Positions 44,295 to 55,400 of a DNA stretch of 64,000 bases are shown here, piece after piece. Below the pieces are notes generated by a model. It was not told the origin of the DNA and ran no database searches. It was given only the letters and a program-made list of their open reading frames with translations. The position numbers and the translations under genes were made by a program. Source of the stretch: Chitinophagaceae bacterium (GTDB lineage Bacteria; Bacteroidota; Bacteroidia; Chitinophagales; Chitinophagaceae); contig JADJFD010000002.1 in NCBI GenBank assembly GCA_016708765.1, positions 186,001-250,000 of the forward strand, read 5' to 3'. Positions within the stretch are counted from its first letter, which is position 1. Each line of letters opens with the position of its first letter.

Positions 44295-45755
44295 TTAATG
44301 TTTATGCCTTCGCTTAATTATACCGCCTGATGCTTCTTTGATTGTACTTGCAAAAACAAAAGCTTTGGGATCAACATCATGCACAAGGTTATTTAGCTTT
44401 CGTAGTTCCAACCTTGATATTACAGTGAAAATAATATCACAGTCAGCACTCACATCAAAGTTTCCTGGCAAGAAGCCTCTTTCCCCTTTGTACACTGTAA
44501 TACCTCTGCCCAATTTATTTACCAGTTCGTATTTAATGGCTTCGCTTTCGCCGGAAATAATTGTAACGCCGGTGTAAGCTTGCAAACCTTCCACTACATA
44601 GTCAATGCTTCTAGTTGCTGCAAAATAAGTAAGGATAGAATAAAGTGCCGTTTCTACTCCAAAACGCATTGCAGCAATTGTAAAAATAAAAATGTTGATT
44701 CCCATTATAATCTCCGTAATGGTAAATGAAGTTCTCTTCAATGTATACAGCGCCAATACTTCAATACCATCTAATGCTGCTCCTGCTCGCATTACTAACC
44801 CAACTCCAACACCTAGAAACACACCGCCAAAAATGGAAATTAATAATTTATCTTCCGTCAGTGCCAAGTTGGGCACAAGCACCAGCGCAATGCCCAAAAG
44901 AATTACGCTGATAAAAGTCTTAAATGCAAACACTTTGCCAACAGAAAAATAACTGATAATAATAAGTGGCAGGTTAAATAAAACAATAACAATGGCTAAG
45001 TTAAAATGATAAATCTCATGCACCAGCAATGACAAACCTGTAACTCCTCCATCGAAGAAATGATTAGGAACTAAAAAACCTTTTAAAGCTAAGCTTGCCA
45101 GAATAACTCCGCATACAATAAAAATAGTGTCTTGAACTGACTCCCGCAGACTTTGCCTATGAGAATGACTTTGTATTGTTTTTACGGACGACTTTATTTT
45201 TTGCAATACTTTTTTCTTTAGCGAATCTCTTTCTCCTCTTGCAGTTGGGGTGAAATAATTATGTGTAGCTAAAAAATCTGCCTGTTTAATTTGCCATTCG
45301 GCATTTGTTTTCACAAACCCTGTTTTCTTAAACTCAGCAAATAATTTTTTCGCATACGAATCATATTCTTCCGTTCCCAGATAATATAAATCTGCATCAC
45401 AAAGGTATTTTGCCAGTTCTTCCTTTGGTGTTTGAGGAAGCCTTGTAGCCATTATCATGCTACAGATAAGTTCTATCTCTTCATCATTGTATTCGTAATC
45501 CGGAAGGTATTTCTTAGCAAACTGGCAAGAGAGTTCTTCATGCCGTTGATGATTTTCCAAAAAACCTGAATCATGAAAGAGTGCTGCCGTTTTGAGTATG
45601 ACCAAATCTCTTCCTGAAATATTTTCAGTAACAGCCAAGTGTTCTGCTGCTTCAATTACATTCTTTGTATGCTGTGCATTGTGATACGTTAACCAAGAAG
45701 GTAAATCCTTCTCCAGTTTAGGCATCAGAAACATATATGCTTTTTCGTACTGCAT
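44295..45755 (-). CDS. HD-domain protein fused to a YitT-family membrane protein
   Basis: A 486-residue protein. Residues 1-190 form an HD phosphohydrolase-like domain: HNAQHTKNV, the FHDSG motif and CDADLYYLG. Residues about 205-400 are a YitT-type membrane domain with six helices (FFDGGVTGLSLL, GVGVGLVMRAGAALDGIEVLAL), and 400-486 is the DUF2179 cytoplasmic domain (GRGITVYKGERGF). YitT alone is about 280 residues, so the HD part is an extra N-terminal fusion. YitT function is unknown. The gene ends the signalling island, 20 bp past the cyclase, so an HD domain cleaving a signal nucleotide is possible but unproven. Confidence 0.88.
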   Translation of the reverse strand: MQYEKAYMFLMPKLEKDLPSWLTYHNAQHTKNVIEAAEHLAVTENISGRDLVILKTAALFHDSGFLENHQRHEELSCQFAKKYLPDYEYNDEEIELICSMIMATRLPQTPKEELAKYLCDADLYYLGTEEYDSYAKKLFAEFKKTGFVKTNAEWQIKQADFLATHNYFTPTARGERDSLKKKVLQKIKSSVKTIQSHSHRQSLRESVQDTIFIVCGVILASLALKGFLVPNHFFDGGVTGLSLLVHEIYHFNLAIVIVLFNLPLIIISYFSVGKVFAFKTFISVILLGIALVLVPNLALTEDKLLISIFGGVFLGVGVGLVMRAGAALDGIEVLALYTLKRTSFTITEIIMGINIFIFTIAAMRFGVETALYSILTYFAATRSIDYVVEGLQAYTGVTIISGESEAIKYELVNKLGRGITVYKGERGFLPGNFDVSADCDIIFTVISRLELRKLNNLVHDVDPKAFVFASTIKEASGGIIKRRHKH

Positions 45756-45775
45756 TATTTAAAGCTGGTAAGGAG

Positions 45776-46816
45776 TTAATCCATCACTTCATAAATAGTT
45801 TGAGGAGTTGATTTGTGTTTTAAACTCACCTCACCGACTTTGGAACATTTAAATGATTCCTTAATTTTTTCGTATGCATTCTCATTTATAATGATTTGTC
45901 CGGGTTTAGCAGCCGACTGTAAGCGTTGCGCTACATTTACAACATCACCAATTACGGTATAATCCAACCTTCTCAACTTAGCAGAACCAATATTACCAGA
46001 AATCATCTCTCCACTATTAATGCCTATTGAAACTTTTGGAGTAAACGTTACACTATCTGCTAATGAAGGCAATTTATCTATCTGGCTTCTTACTCCCAAA
46101 CAGGCTTCCACCGCTCTGTCAAGATGAAATTCGCCACGGAAGACTGCCATGATAGCATCGCCTATAAATTTATCTATATAACCTTCCTGATTAAGAATTT
46201 CTTTTACAATTACATCAAAATAATTATTCAACAGTTTTACTACATTATCTGGTGTTTCATTTTCACTAATGGAAGTAAAGCTGCAGATGTCAATAAATGC
46301 CACTGTTGCATTTATTGTTTCATTAGCCGACAATGCTGTTTCAAATTCTCTTCCACCCATAAAGTTTAGCACCGTTTCATCCACATACATTTTTAATATG
46401 TTATTCTCTTTTATAGCAGCCATTGTTTCCCGCATCTGTCTTACATGCTTCAGTGTTTTTTCCATCGTCAATTCCAGATCTTCAAAATTCACTGGCTTTG
46501 TAATAAAATCAAATGCGCCACGGTTCATTGCTGTGCGAAGATTTTCCATATCGCCATAGGCAGAAACTATTACCGACTTTAATAAACTATTTTGCTCACT
46601 CAATTTAGTTAGCAAAGTCAGCCCATCCATCTCCGGCATATTGATATCACTCAATATGACATCCACATCTTCATGCAGTGCCAACTGCTCTAATGCATGT
46701 TTTCCATTGATGGCAAAAACAAATTCGTATTTGTTTTCTCGTATCTTTTGTCTGAACTTTTGCTTGATGAGCACTTCGAGATCCGTCTCATCATCTACAA
46801 CTAAAATTTTTGCCAT
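45776..46816 (-). CDS. Receiver-adenylate cyclase fusion
   Basis: A 346-residue soluble protein with a receiver (D57 in LSDINMPEMDG) and a class III nucleotidyl cyclase. Metal aspartates are D176 (FIDICSF) and D220 (KFIGDAI), purine-specifying residues K216 and T287 (YTVIGD), transition-state N294 and R298 (NVAQRL). All catalytic residues are intact, and the Lys/Thr pair indicates cAMP. No membrane segments. It lies 13 bp after a single-domain receiver and would convert kinase phosphorylation into cAMP, which a CRP-type regulator could read; that link is inference. Confidence 0.93.
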   Translation of the reverse strand: MAKILVVDDETDLEVLIKQKFRQKIRENKYEFVFAINGKHALEQLALHEDVDVILSDINMPEMDGLTLLTKLSEQNSLLKSVIVSAYGDMENLRTAMNRGAFDFITKPVNFEDLELTMEKTLKHVRQMRETMAAIKENNILKMYVDETVLNFMGGREFETALSANETINATVAFIDICSFTSISENETPDNVVKLLNNYFDVIVKEILNQEGYIDKFIGDAIMAVFRGEFHLDRAVEACLGVRSQIDKLPSLADSVTFTPKVSIGINSGEMISGNIGSAKLRRLDYTVIGDVVNVAQRLQSAAKPGQIIINENAYEKIKESFKCSKVGEVSLKHKSTPQTIYEVMD

Positions 46817-46829
46817 TACTGAATTGCTT

Positions 46830-47189
46830 TTAATTTTCCTTTAGTAAAGTAAATTCAACTGGTTTAGTTAAAAAATCATCAGCACCCAATTCCATTGCTG
46901 TATCATAATTTTCTTTATCGCCATACGCTGTTATCATCATTACCATTGGCGGCGGCGCCTGAAATTTTTGCTTTATCCTTCCCAACAAATCCAATCCACT
47001 CATGCCGGGCATATTGATATCAGACAGTATTAAAACAGCCTCATGATTATTACCTTCTAAATATGTCAATGCCTCTTCGCCGGAAAAAGCGAAAACAAAT
47101 TCAATCTCTTTGTTTTTAATTTCTTTTCTGAAACGCTGTTCAAAAAGAATTTTTACATCTTGCTCATCGTCAACGACTAAAATTTTCAT
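46830..47189 (-). CDS. Single-domain response regulator
   Basis: A 119-residue receiver without an output domain (VDDEQD acidic pair, D57 in LILSDINMPGMSG, TAYGDKEN, TKPVEF). It may shuttle phosphate between the kinases and the receiver-cyclase. It lies 9 bp after the HAMP kinase gene and 13 bp before the cyclase gene. Confidence 0.94.
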   Translation of the reverse strand: MKILVVDDEQDVKILFEQRFRKEIKNKEIEFVFAFSGEEALTYLEGNNHEAVLILSDINMPGMSGLDLLGRIKQKFQAPPPMVMMITAYGDKENYDTAMELGADDFLTKPVEFTLLKEN

Positions 47190-47198
47190 AGTCTCAAT

Positions 47199-48800
47199 TT
47201 AAGATTTATATGGTAATTGTATAACAAACGTTGTTCCTTCGCCTTCCTTAGTTTCTGCTTTTAATTCGCCACCATGCCCTTTTGTTATAATATCATAACT
47301 CAATGACAAACCTAAGCCAGTTCCCTGACCTGTTGGCTTAGTAGTGAAAAAGGGTTGAAATATTTTATCCAACACTTTTTGTGGAATCCCATTTCCGTTA
47401 TCGTTTACTCTAATTTCTACAATATCGTTCATCTTTTTTGTACTTACAGAAACAGTTGGTTCGTATCCTTCAATATTCATTTCTCTTTTTTCATTCACCA
47501 CATAAAAAGCATTCGTAAGTAAATTTAAAATCACTCTCCCAACGTCCTGTGAAAGGATATTAATCTTACCAACTGTTTCGTCATAATCTGTTTTAAGCGT
47601 AGCATTAAAAGACTTGTTCTTTGCTCGCAGTCCATGATAAGCCAGTCTTAAATACTCGTCTGCAAGGGCATTAATATCTGTTGGCTCTTTTACACCAGTA
47701 CTACTAGTTCTGGAATGTTGCAGCATATTTTTAACGATAGTATCTGCTCTTTTACCATGATGAACAATTTTCGTTTCGTTATCCTTCAGATCTTGAATAA
47801 GTTGTTTTACTTCTTCCTGATTTCCATTCTTTAACTCTTCCTCCAACTCAGCCAATAATTCAGTATTTACTTCTGAAAAATTGTTTACAAAATTGAGCGG
47901 ATTCTGAATTTCATGTGCAATGCCAGCAGTTAATTCGCCAAGAGATGCCATTTTTTCTGCCTGAACTAGTTGAGCTTGTGCTGCCTGTAAATTTTCCAAC
48001 GAGTGCCGCAACTCTGCAGTTCTTTCTTCTACCTGCTTTTCCAAAGCTTCATTTTGTGTTGCAAGCAATTGTTGTTTTTCTTTTTCCTGTACAAGTGTAA
48101 GGTCTGATAATTTTTTTATGTCCTTTACCATATTATTAAATGCTATAGCCAATTCTCCAATTTCATCTTTTGAGCTGCTCTTTACTTCCGAAGTAAGATC
48201 TCCTTCACCAACCCGTTTGGCTGCTTTGCGCAATGCCTGAACAGGATGAGAGATGTTTCTTGAAAGCCATAAACCAATCAGCATACCAACCAAAAATATA
48301 GCACCGCTTATCAGCAAAGCCGTCATTCGTATTTTTTTCTGCCTGCTATTGATAGAATTGGTGCTAACACCAAGCATAATTTCCCCATCCATAATACTGG
48401 TACGAAAAGGAGCTTTCGTTATTATTAATGAATCACTCGAAACAAGGTCGCTACTGTAGGTATTCGCTTCAGGAAATGTAACCATCGCATTGTCCTCGAC
48501 TTTATAACTAGTGCTATCTGCATTCCAAATTGTGTCTTTTTGGATAAGGGTAACAAATCTTAGTTCTTCATTTTCTTTTACAAAATCCATTGCAGTTTTT
48601 AACCCTTTAAAATTCTGCTCACTTAATGCAATACTTGCACCCAATGCAATAGTTTTTGCCTGATTTTGTACCTCGCTTTTATAATTAGCATGTAATGCCC
48701 GTCCTTGCAAAGAAGGAAAGTAAACAAGAGAGAAAATGGTAAACAGTAAAACAATCGCTAATACTGTCAGCAATATTTTGGTTTTTACCCCTATGAACAT
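47199..48800 (-). CDS. Membrane sensor histidine kinase with periplasmic sensor and HAMP
   Basis: A 533-residue kinase with membrane helices near residues 10-28 and 160-180, a periplasmic sensor between them, a HAMP domain (RKAAKRVGEGDLTSEVKS), a coiled coil and the transmitter shared with the other four kinases of the island: SEKMASLGELTAGIAHEIQN, NFVNNFSEV, HHGKRAD, then HATPase N box (NLLTNAFYVV), G1 (DNGNGI) and GTGLGLSLSYDI. It lies 54 bp after the PstS-like gene and 9 bp before the receiver, so it is their most likely partner. Confidence 0.94.
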   Translation of the reverse strand: MFIGVKTKILLTVLAIVLLFTIFSLVYFPSLQGRALHANYKSEVQNQAKTIALGASIALSEQNFKGLKTAMDFVKENEELRFVTLIQKDTIWNADSTSYKVEDNAMVTFPEANTYSSDLVSSDSLIITKAPFRTSIMDGEIMLGVSTNSINSRQKKIRMTALLISGAIFLVGMLIGLWLSRNISHPVQALRKAAKRVGEGDLTSEVKSSSKDEIGELAIAFNNMVKDIKKLSDLTLVQEKEKQQLLATQNEALEKQVEERTAELRHSLENLQAAQAQLVQAEKMASLGELTAGIAHEIQNPLNFVNNFSEVNTELLAELEEELKNGNQEEVKQLIQDLKDNETKIVHHGKRADTIVKNMLQHSRTSSTGVKEPTDINALADEYLRLAYHGLRAKNKSFNATLKTDYDETVGKINILSQDVGRVILNLLTNAFYVVNEKREMNIEGYEPTVSVSTKKMNDIVEIRVNDNGNGIPQKVLDKIFQPFFTTKPTGQGTGLGLSLSYDIITKGHGGELKAETKEGEGTTFVIQLPYKS

Positions 48801-48854
48801 AGTATGGAATAAAGTTGTGGCAATTGGTTGGTTGGTATATAAGTAAAGTAAAAA

Positions 48855-49288
48855 TTAAAAGCTCCTCTTCCCATCTATCAAAACTGTCTTTGCAGTTGAG
48901 GCAGTAACAGTTCCATCAAAAACTCCAATTGCACCAGCGGTATTGGCAATGAAGTTTTGCAACTCAGCGGCTGTATTAAAAAAAACAGGGGCATCTATTA
49001 CACCTTTCATAGAAACTGTAAGCCAATGTTTGGTTACATCGGTGGTACTTTTTTGATAGAGTTTGCTGCAAGTACTCTTCCTCCTTCGGTAGTAAACTTC
49101 ATCATCGCTATCACTACTTTACTTCCATCACTCCATTTTGGCTGGTTGCCCATAAAAATAGATTTCAAATTTGAAGTGCTAAGTTGGGCAGGTACTCCTT
49201 TATTATTACCAATAACAGTAAGTTCACTGCTTTGCGAATAACCAGTAATACTTAAAAGAAATAAAATAGGTAAAAGAAATTTTTTCAT
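48855..49288 (-). CDS. Small PstS-like periplasmic protein, one-base frameshift
   Basis: A 144-residue secreted protein (FLLPILFLLSITGYSQ) with one half of a phosphate-binding-protein (PBP-like) fold: TVIGNNKGVPAQLSTSNLKSIF, WSDGSKVVIAMMK, then TCSKLYQKST and PVFFNTAAELQNFIANTAGAIGVFDG. The last 80 residues are in another frame; one base is missing near 49067-49082 and restoring it joins GGK to STCSK. The gene is 434 nt (3n+2). I start it at ATG 49288, not at an upstream start that runs into the giant kinase's end. It may feed a ligand to the adjacent membrane kinase. Confidence 0.82.
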
Positions 49289-49333
49289 TTTTTTTCGTTT
49301 ATGTAATGATTGCCAGCATTCATTTCTCTCTCT

Positions 49334-49363
49334 CAAAGATATACGTTTATGAGTGCAATTCAA
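49334..49363 (-). promoter_or_regulatory. Promoter of the PstS-like gene and following kinase
   Basis: On the minus strand, TTG (49363-49361), 19 bp spacer, then TATCTTTG (49341-49334), a good match to the Bacteroidota consensus. It gives the genes from 49288 down to 44295 their own transcript start. Confidence 0.65.
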
Positions 49364-49418
49364 GGAGCAGGGTTGTATCTTACTGCTGCTTATTTTGAAA
49401 AACAGTTCTTTTATTGCC

Positions 49419-52400
49419 TCATATTGGTAAACTGATAGTAAAAGTTGAGCCTTCTTTCTCAACAGTTTTAACGGATAATTCTCCTCCATGCCCTTTTGTA
49501 ATGATATCATAGCTCAAACTCAATCCCAATCCCGTTCCTTTTCCAGTAGGCTTGGTGGTAAAGAAAGGTTGAAATATTTTTTCTACTACTTTTTGTGGGA
49601 TACCATTGCCGTTATCGGTAACTTTTATTTCCACTTTATCATTTACTTTTTTTGTACTGATTGAAACGGTTGGCTCATATTTTTCTGCCCCTTGTTGCTT
49701 TTTCTCATTCACCACATAAAAGGCATTGGTGAGCAAATTCAAAATCACTCTTCCTAAATCCTGTGACAACACATTTATGTTTCCGATACTTGTATCGAAA
49801 TCAGTTTTCATGGTTGCATTAAACGATTTATCTTTTGCTCTCAATCCATGATAACTTAATCGCAAATACTCATCGCACAATGCATTGATGTCGGTTAATT
49901 CTTTTTGCCCGCTGCTGCTACGGCTATGTTGCAGCATTCCTTTTACAATTCCATCTGCCCGTTTACCATGATGATTTATTTTTTCGAGATTCTGAATAAC
50001 ATCATTCATAATTTCTTTGGCATCTTCTGTATCACCTTTCTCTATGGCTTCTTTCATTTCATCCAGCAGTTCTTTGCTTACTTCGCTAAAGTTGTTTACA
50101 AAATTCAACGGGTTTTGAATTTCATGAGCAATGCCGGCGGTAAGTTCTCCCAGTGAAGCCATTTTTTCTGATTGCACTAATTGTTTTTGTGTGGCTTGCA
50201 GATTGGTTAGAGCATCTTCTGCTCTACTTTTTTCTGTCTGTAATTTTATCAAATCTTCTTCGGCTTGTATGGCATGTGCTTCTGCAATTTTTAAATCATT
50301 AAAACGAGTATAGGTTAAATTAAATACGGCTGCAAATCTTTCCAGCAATCTGGTAGTTTCTTCTGGTTGCTCATCCGGCGAAGCCATACCAATTAATCCC
50401 TGACCAAAATAAGCGATGGTTTGTACTCTGCGTTTTTGTGAAAGTCCGCCTTTAAAAGGAATCTTCATTTCATCTGCCAGGTAATGAAAATAATTTTGCA
50501 ATTCCGTGCCTTGCATATCAATGGTAATAGAAGTTTTTTTATGCTTCCAACCTTCATACATTTTCTTCACAGATTCATTCCTGTCTGTGTTTAATGTAAA
50601 GTGATTGCCAATTCTTGTTCCGTCTTCATTGGTTGCCCAGGCTTCAATATTTTGTGTTTTATCATTAATGATGCCGATAAAAAGGCGATTGGGCTCTATA
50701 CCGAGGTTTATCAGTTGTTCAAAAATTACAATAGAAGTGTCTGCAAGTTCGTCCGATTTCTGCATTGCCAAAGTCCTGCTTCTTACCCTTTCTAATGCGG
50801 CTTCTATTTTTGCTTCCCTTGCCTGTGCTTCTGCTTTTTCCAAATCTAAAAAACGGGTGTAAGTGCCATCGAACACTGTTGTAAACCGTTCCAATGTTTT
50901 AATGGTTTCCTGCGGCGGAGGTATTGGTGTTGAAATGGTAAGGTGACCTTTTGAAAAATAGGCGGCTGTTATTACACGCCGACCATCCGTATCACTGCTC
51001 TTTACTGTAATACCACTCATTTTATTACGGTAATTAAGCCAGCCTTGTAATGCTTCTCCGGTAAGATCGAAAACAGCTGATTTTTTGCCTGACTTCCATG
51101 CTGAAATGGCCGGTTGTATTAAGTAGGGTTCATTCATATCTAATGAAAAAGAACGGTTCTCTTGTTCACCGCTATCAGCCCAGCTGGTTACCCTAAAATC
51201 TATGGTATGATCTATCTCATTATAGATGCCAATCGTAACCTGGTAAATATTTTCTGCACCTAATTTTTTAAATTCCTGGAAAAGAACAGCAGCTGTTTCC
51301 TGCAATTCATTACTGCTTTGCATAGCCATTGTTCTGCTACGAACTTTTTCTAGTGCCGTTTCAATCTGTGCTTCCCTCGCCTGTGCTTCTGCTTTTTGTA
51401 GATCGAGGAAACGGGTGTAAGCTCTTCCAAATTCGCTGGCAAATCTTGCTACTATCTGCTCTTCTTCCTGAGTGGGTTTTCGCACCTGATTCATCCCTAT
51501 ATACCCGAATGGTAGCTTACCCGCTGTATGATAAATGCCGTTGGGATAATCCTCCGGTGTAATCTTTGCATCTTCCGGCATGGCAGCAAATGATTCGTGA
51601 AAGATCTGCCATAACATCGGAAGCGACTCCGGTGGAAAATGCATGCTGTTTATGGCAAGCGGTTCACTATTCCTCCATTTATTAGCTGCATCCGTCCAGA
51701 TATCCATCGAGTCGATGGCGACTCGTTGTTCGCCAAAACTTCTGCGTCCACCCTTACCAGTCTCACGGAAAGTGAATGTATTATTTTCCATATCAATAAG
51801 CGTCATATGGGTTGTTATGGGTTGAATGCCAAGCACATCAAATTGATCAAATAATACGGTTAGCAATTCATCCAACTCATGCGAATGATGCATAGCCATA
51901 GCACTTGCCCGAACTTTTTCCAAAGCCATTTCAATCTTAGCTTCTCTTGCCTGTGCTTCTGCTTTTTGCAAATCGAGGAAACGGATATAAGTCTGTTCAA
52001 AAACTTTTGCAAATCGTGGAAGTATGTCGGCTTCGGCAAATGGTTGGAGTGCCGACGCAAGTATATACCCATGTTTGAACGAAGCACCATAATCAATTTC
52101 CCATGGTGGAGTTGCCGGCATAGGTGTATTGTTGGCTTCAAATTCTTTTATTACTACCTGTGCAGAAGGAAGATTAAAAATATCATTGAAGTGCTGTACA
52201 ATAAAATCTCCCGGTATCTCTATTGAAAACAATTCGGTGCCTTTCTTCCATTGATCATATCTGTATTGATGAATATAATCAAGATTAACAGGCACTATAA
52301 ATGGGCTTAGCATTCCTGCATCAGGAAGGCTGTGCCATTGCTCTACATGCCCCTCATGCTTATCGCAAAAAACAATACCTGTAGCAAATAATTCTCCACC

Positions 52401-55400
52401 CAACATTCGTAGTTGCTCAAACATGGCTGTCGTAACATTACTGAAGTCTTTACTGGTTTGCATTCCCATAGATTGAGATCGGACTCTTTCCAAAGCGGCT
52501 TCTATATGTGCTTCTTTTGCTTGTGCTTCTGCTTTTTGCAGATCGAGGAAACGGATGTAGGCCTGTTCAAAAACTTTTGCAAATCGGTTAAATATTGTAA
52601 TCTCATTTTCTGATAAAGAAAGCCCGGAATAGTCATTAATAAATATGGCTGTATTTTTTTGAAAAGCTATAGAAGTTGCATATGAATCAGCAGCAAGGCA
52701 AAAATCTTTTATATCCTGTGGCGTATGCTTAAACTCAGTGTATTCAAAAATGTGGTTTAAGAAAGATTTGTTTTCATCTGCATCATACCTTTTTACAAAA
52801 AATTCTTTCCCTTCGTCTTTTGCTTTCCAGAGATTTGAAAGTATGGGATGATCAAAATAAGGAAGATGGATATTCATTGCAGCGTCGAAGCCAGGATTAG
52901 TCATCCACTCAATCAAATCTTTTGATCCTTCAGTAAATGTGATTAATGCAACACCATCTTTCACTGTAAAATCAAGTTCATTCAATTTCTCAAATACTAC
53001 GGTAATTACTTCTCCCAGTTCATTGGCATTATGCATCGCCAGTGAACGACTTCTTACTTTTTCTAATGCCGCTTCAATCTTAGCCTCCCTTGTACTTGCT
53101 TCTGCGTTTTGAAGATCGAGAAAACGGGTATAGGTTTGTTGGAAAACTTTTCCAAAACGTAACAATATTTTATTCTCATCATCCGTATAAGGAATGCCGG
53201 CGAAATTTTCCATGTAAAGAGAAACATGATTAAACAACACCGTTGATGCTGCAAGGGCGGGACAGCTTAAATAAAAATCTTTTGATGCTTCCGGTATCCC
53301 GGGCACATGTGATAAAAGCTCCTATAAAATTTATTCTTTTCTTCAAAATTTAAATGGGTCGCAAAGAAGTCCACACCGTTTTCTTTTGCTTTATTAAATT
53401 GAGTTGCCCAAACAGACTCAAAATAAGGATGCGTTATTTTAGATGGAATATCCTGTTCATCGGCAATCCAAAAATGCCAATCGCCTTTTGGCGAATAGTC
53501 GACAACAAAACCGGCATGGTCGAGCTTAATTTTTAAATGATTAAGTTGCTGGTAAACAATCTTTATTGCTTCGGTAAGCTCTTCGCTTTTTTGCATACCC
53601 ATGGAACGGCTCCGCACTTTCTCCAACGCCAGTTCTATTTCCATTTCTCTTGACTGTGCTTCTGATTTTTGCAGATCCAGAAAACGACGATGGGCAATAT
53701 CAAATGCTCCGGCAAAACGAATAAGAATATCAACGTCTTCTTTTGGCGGATGCTCCACTACTCCCGGCAAACTGAATCCTATTTCTCCATGTGTTGTTCT
53801 TGCCATGATAAAAGTGAGTCCGCCGATATGGCGAATATCATCATGACTTGGTGCTTGTGGATCTATATTTTTAAAATCGCCAAGGGAAACCATTTTGTCT
53901 ACATAATCAATCGCTTCTTCTGCGTTCATTGCATATACAGCGGTTGGCTTTTTGCTTTTCTCCCATTTTGCAAGCAATGGAATGTCGCCATGCATATGTC
54001 TTGGAAGCTCCATTACAAAACCTATTTTGGTACCATCACCGGAAGTCATGGCCTTCTCGTATTTTTCTGGCAGCCACATCATGTGCCAGAAATAGTGAGC
54101 TTCATGTCCGAGCCGTGAGAATTCTGTCCGCATGGTAACAACAATATCCAACAGGTCGGATGATTTTTGCATGGCCATCGCCTGCGAACGAACCCTTTCC
54201 AAAGCCAGTTCTATCTGCGATTCCCTTGCTTGTGCTTCTGCCTTTTGCAGATCGAGGAAACGAGTATAGGTTTGCTGAAACACTTTTGTAAATCGAAGCA
54301 TCAATTCAATCTGTTCCTCTGTTAACCTCTCACCTCCAACAATTAAAAGATAGCCCTCTTTAAAATTGAAATTGTGCAGGAACAATTTTTTTGGGGATAG
54401 TGCTATCAGTTGTTCTGCTGTTATCCACCGTAAGATGGTTCCATCTTGATGAAGGCTTCGTTCTGCAATGAATGTCTGGTGTGTAATCGTTTCACCTTCA
54501 TTCATTTCATTTATGATTAACGGGGCTTGTTTTCTCCATCCTGCCAGTACTGCAAGCATCTCTTTTGTTTCGGTATGCACAACACCAATTGGCTCCGCAA
54601 TTTTACCCGTAGCAGGATTCGGTGCATAAATCCAACCTATTTTTTCTTCTCTGTCCATCAGCACATAACCACTTGATAAACTTTGGATGCCCAGCTTTGT
54701 TAATTCATTCCATAGCAATTCACCAGCTTCTTTTAACTCATCACTTTTATGCATGGCCATGCTTCTACTTCTAACTCTTTCTAAAGAAGCTTCAATCTGT
54801 GCTTCTCTTGCACTGGCTTCTGCATTCTGCAAATCTTCAAAACGTTTATACGCCAGATCAAATGCAGCACCCATTTTAGTGAGTATAGATTCCATTTCCT
54901 TCGGTGGCGCATTTAACAGATCAATACACAGCTTGCCATTGTTTAATTTTTTTGCGGCATGATATAATTGTTTCAGTTGGGTGCTTTCAATAAAGGTTTC
55001 AACATCCTGTGCCATCCCTGATTTATTATTTTCACGAAGCCAGGATACTATTCTCTTTAATCCTTTCCCATCCTGTATTTCCACAAAATAATCGGCTGGA
55101 TTTTCCCACACCCGTTTTACATATAAATGCGGGTCATTTGATTTTAATTTAAATGTGACATCTAAATGCTGTTGATACGCTCCATCTATTTTTTCAAGAG
55201 AAGAGAGATCCCACATTCTTATATGATTTTTTCCTTCACTAAGAAAAATGGTAGCAGCCACCACATCGGGTATGTCTAAGCCCATCACTTCGTCTTTAAG
55301 TTTTGCCACCACTTCCATAATTTCGTCCGACTTGAACATAGCTAATGCTCTTGCCCTGACTCTTTCCACTGCCAGGTTTATCTGTGCCTCTCTTGTTTGT

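Noticed and set aside
49289..49510. N-terminal extension of the PstS-like protein into the giant kinase end
   Set aside because: The added residues have no signal-peptide or family sequence, overlap the kinase stop, and the true signal peptide starts at 49288.
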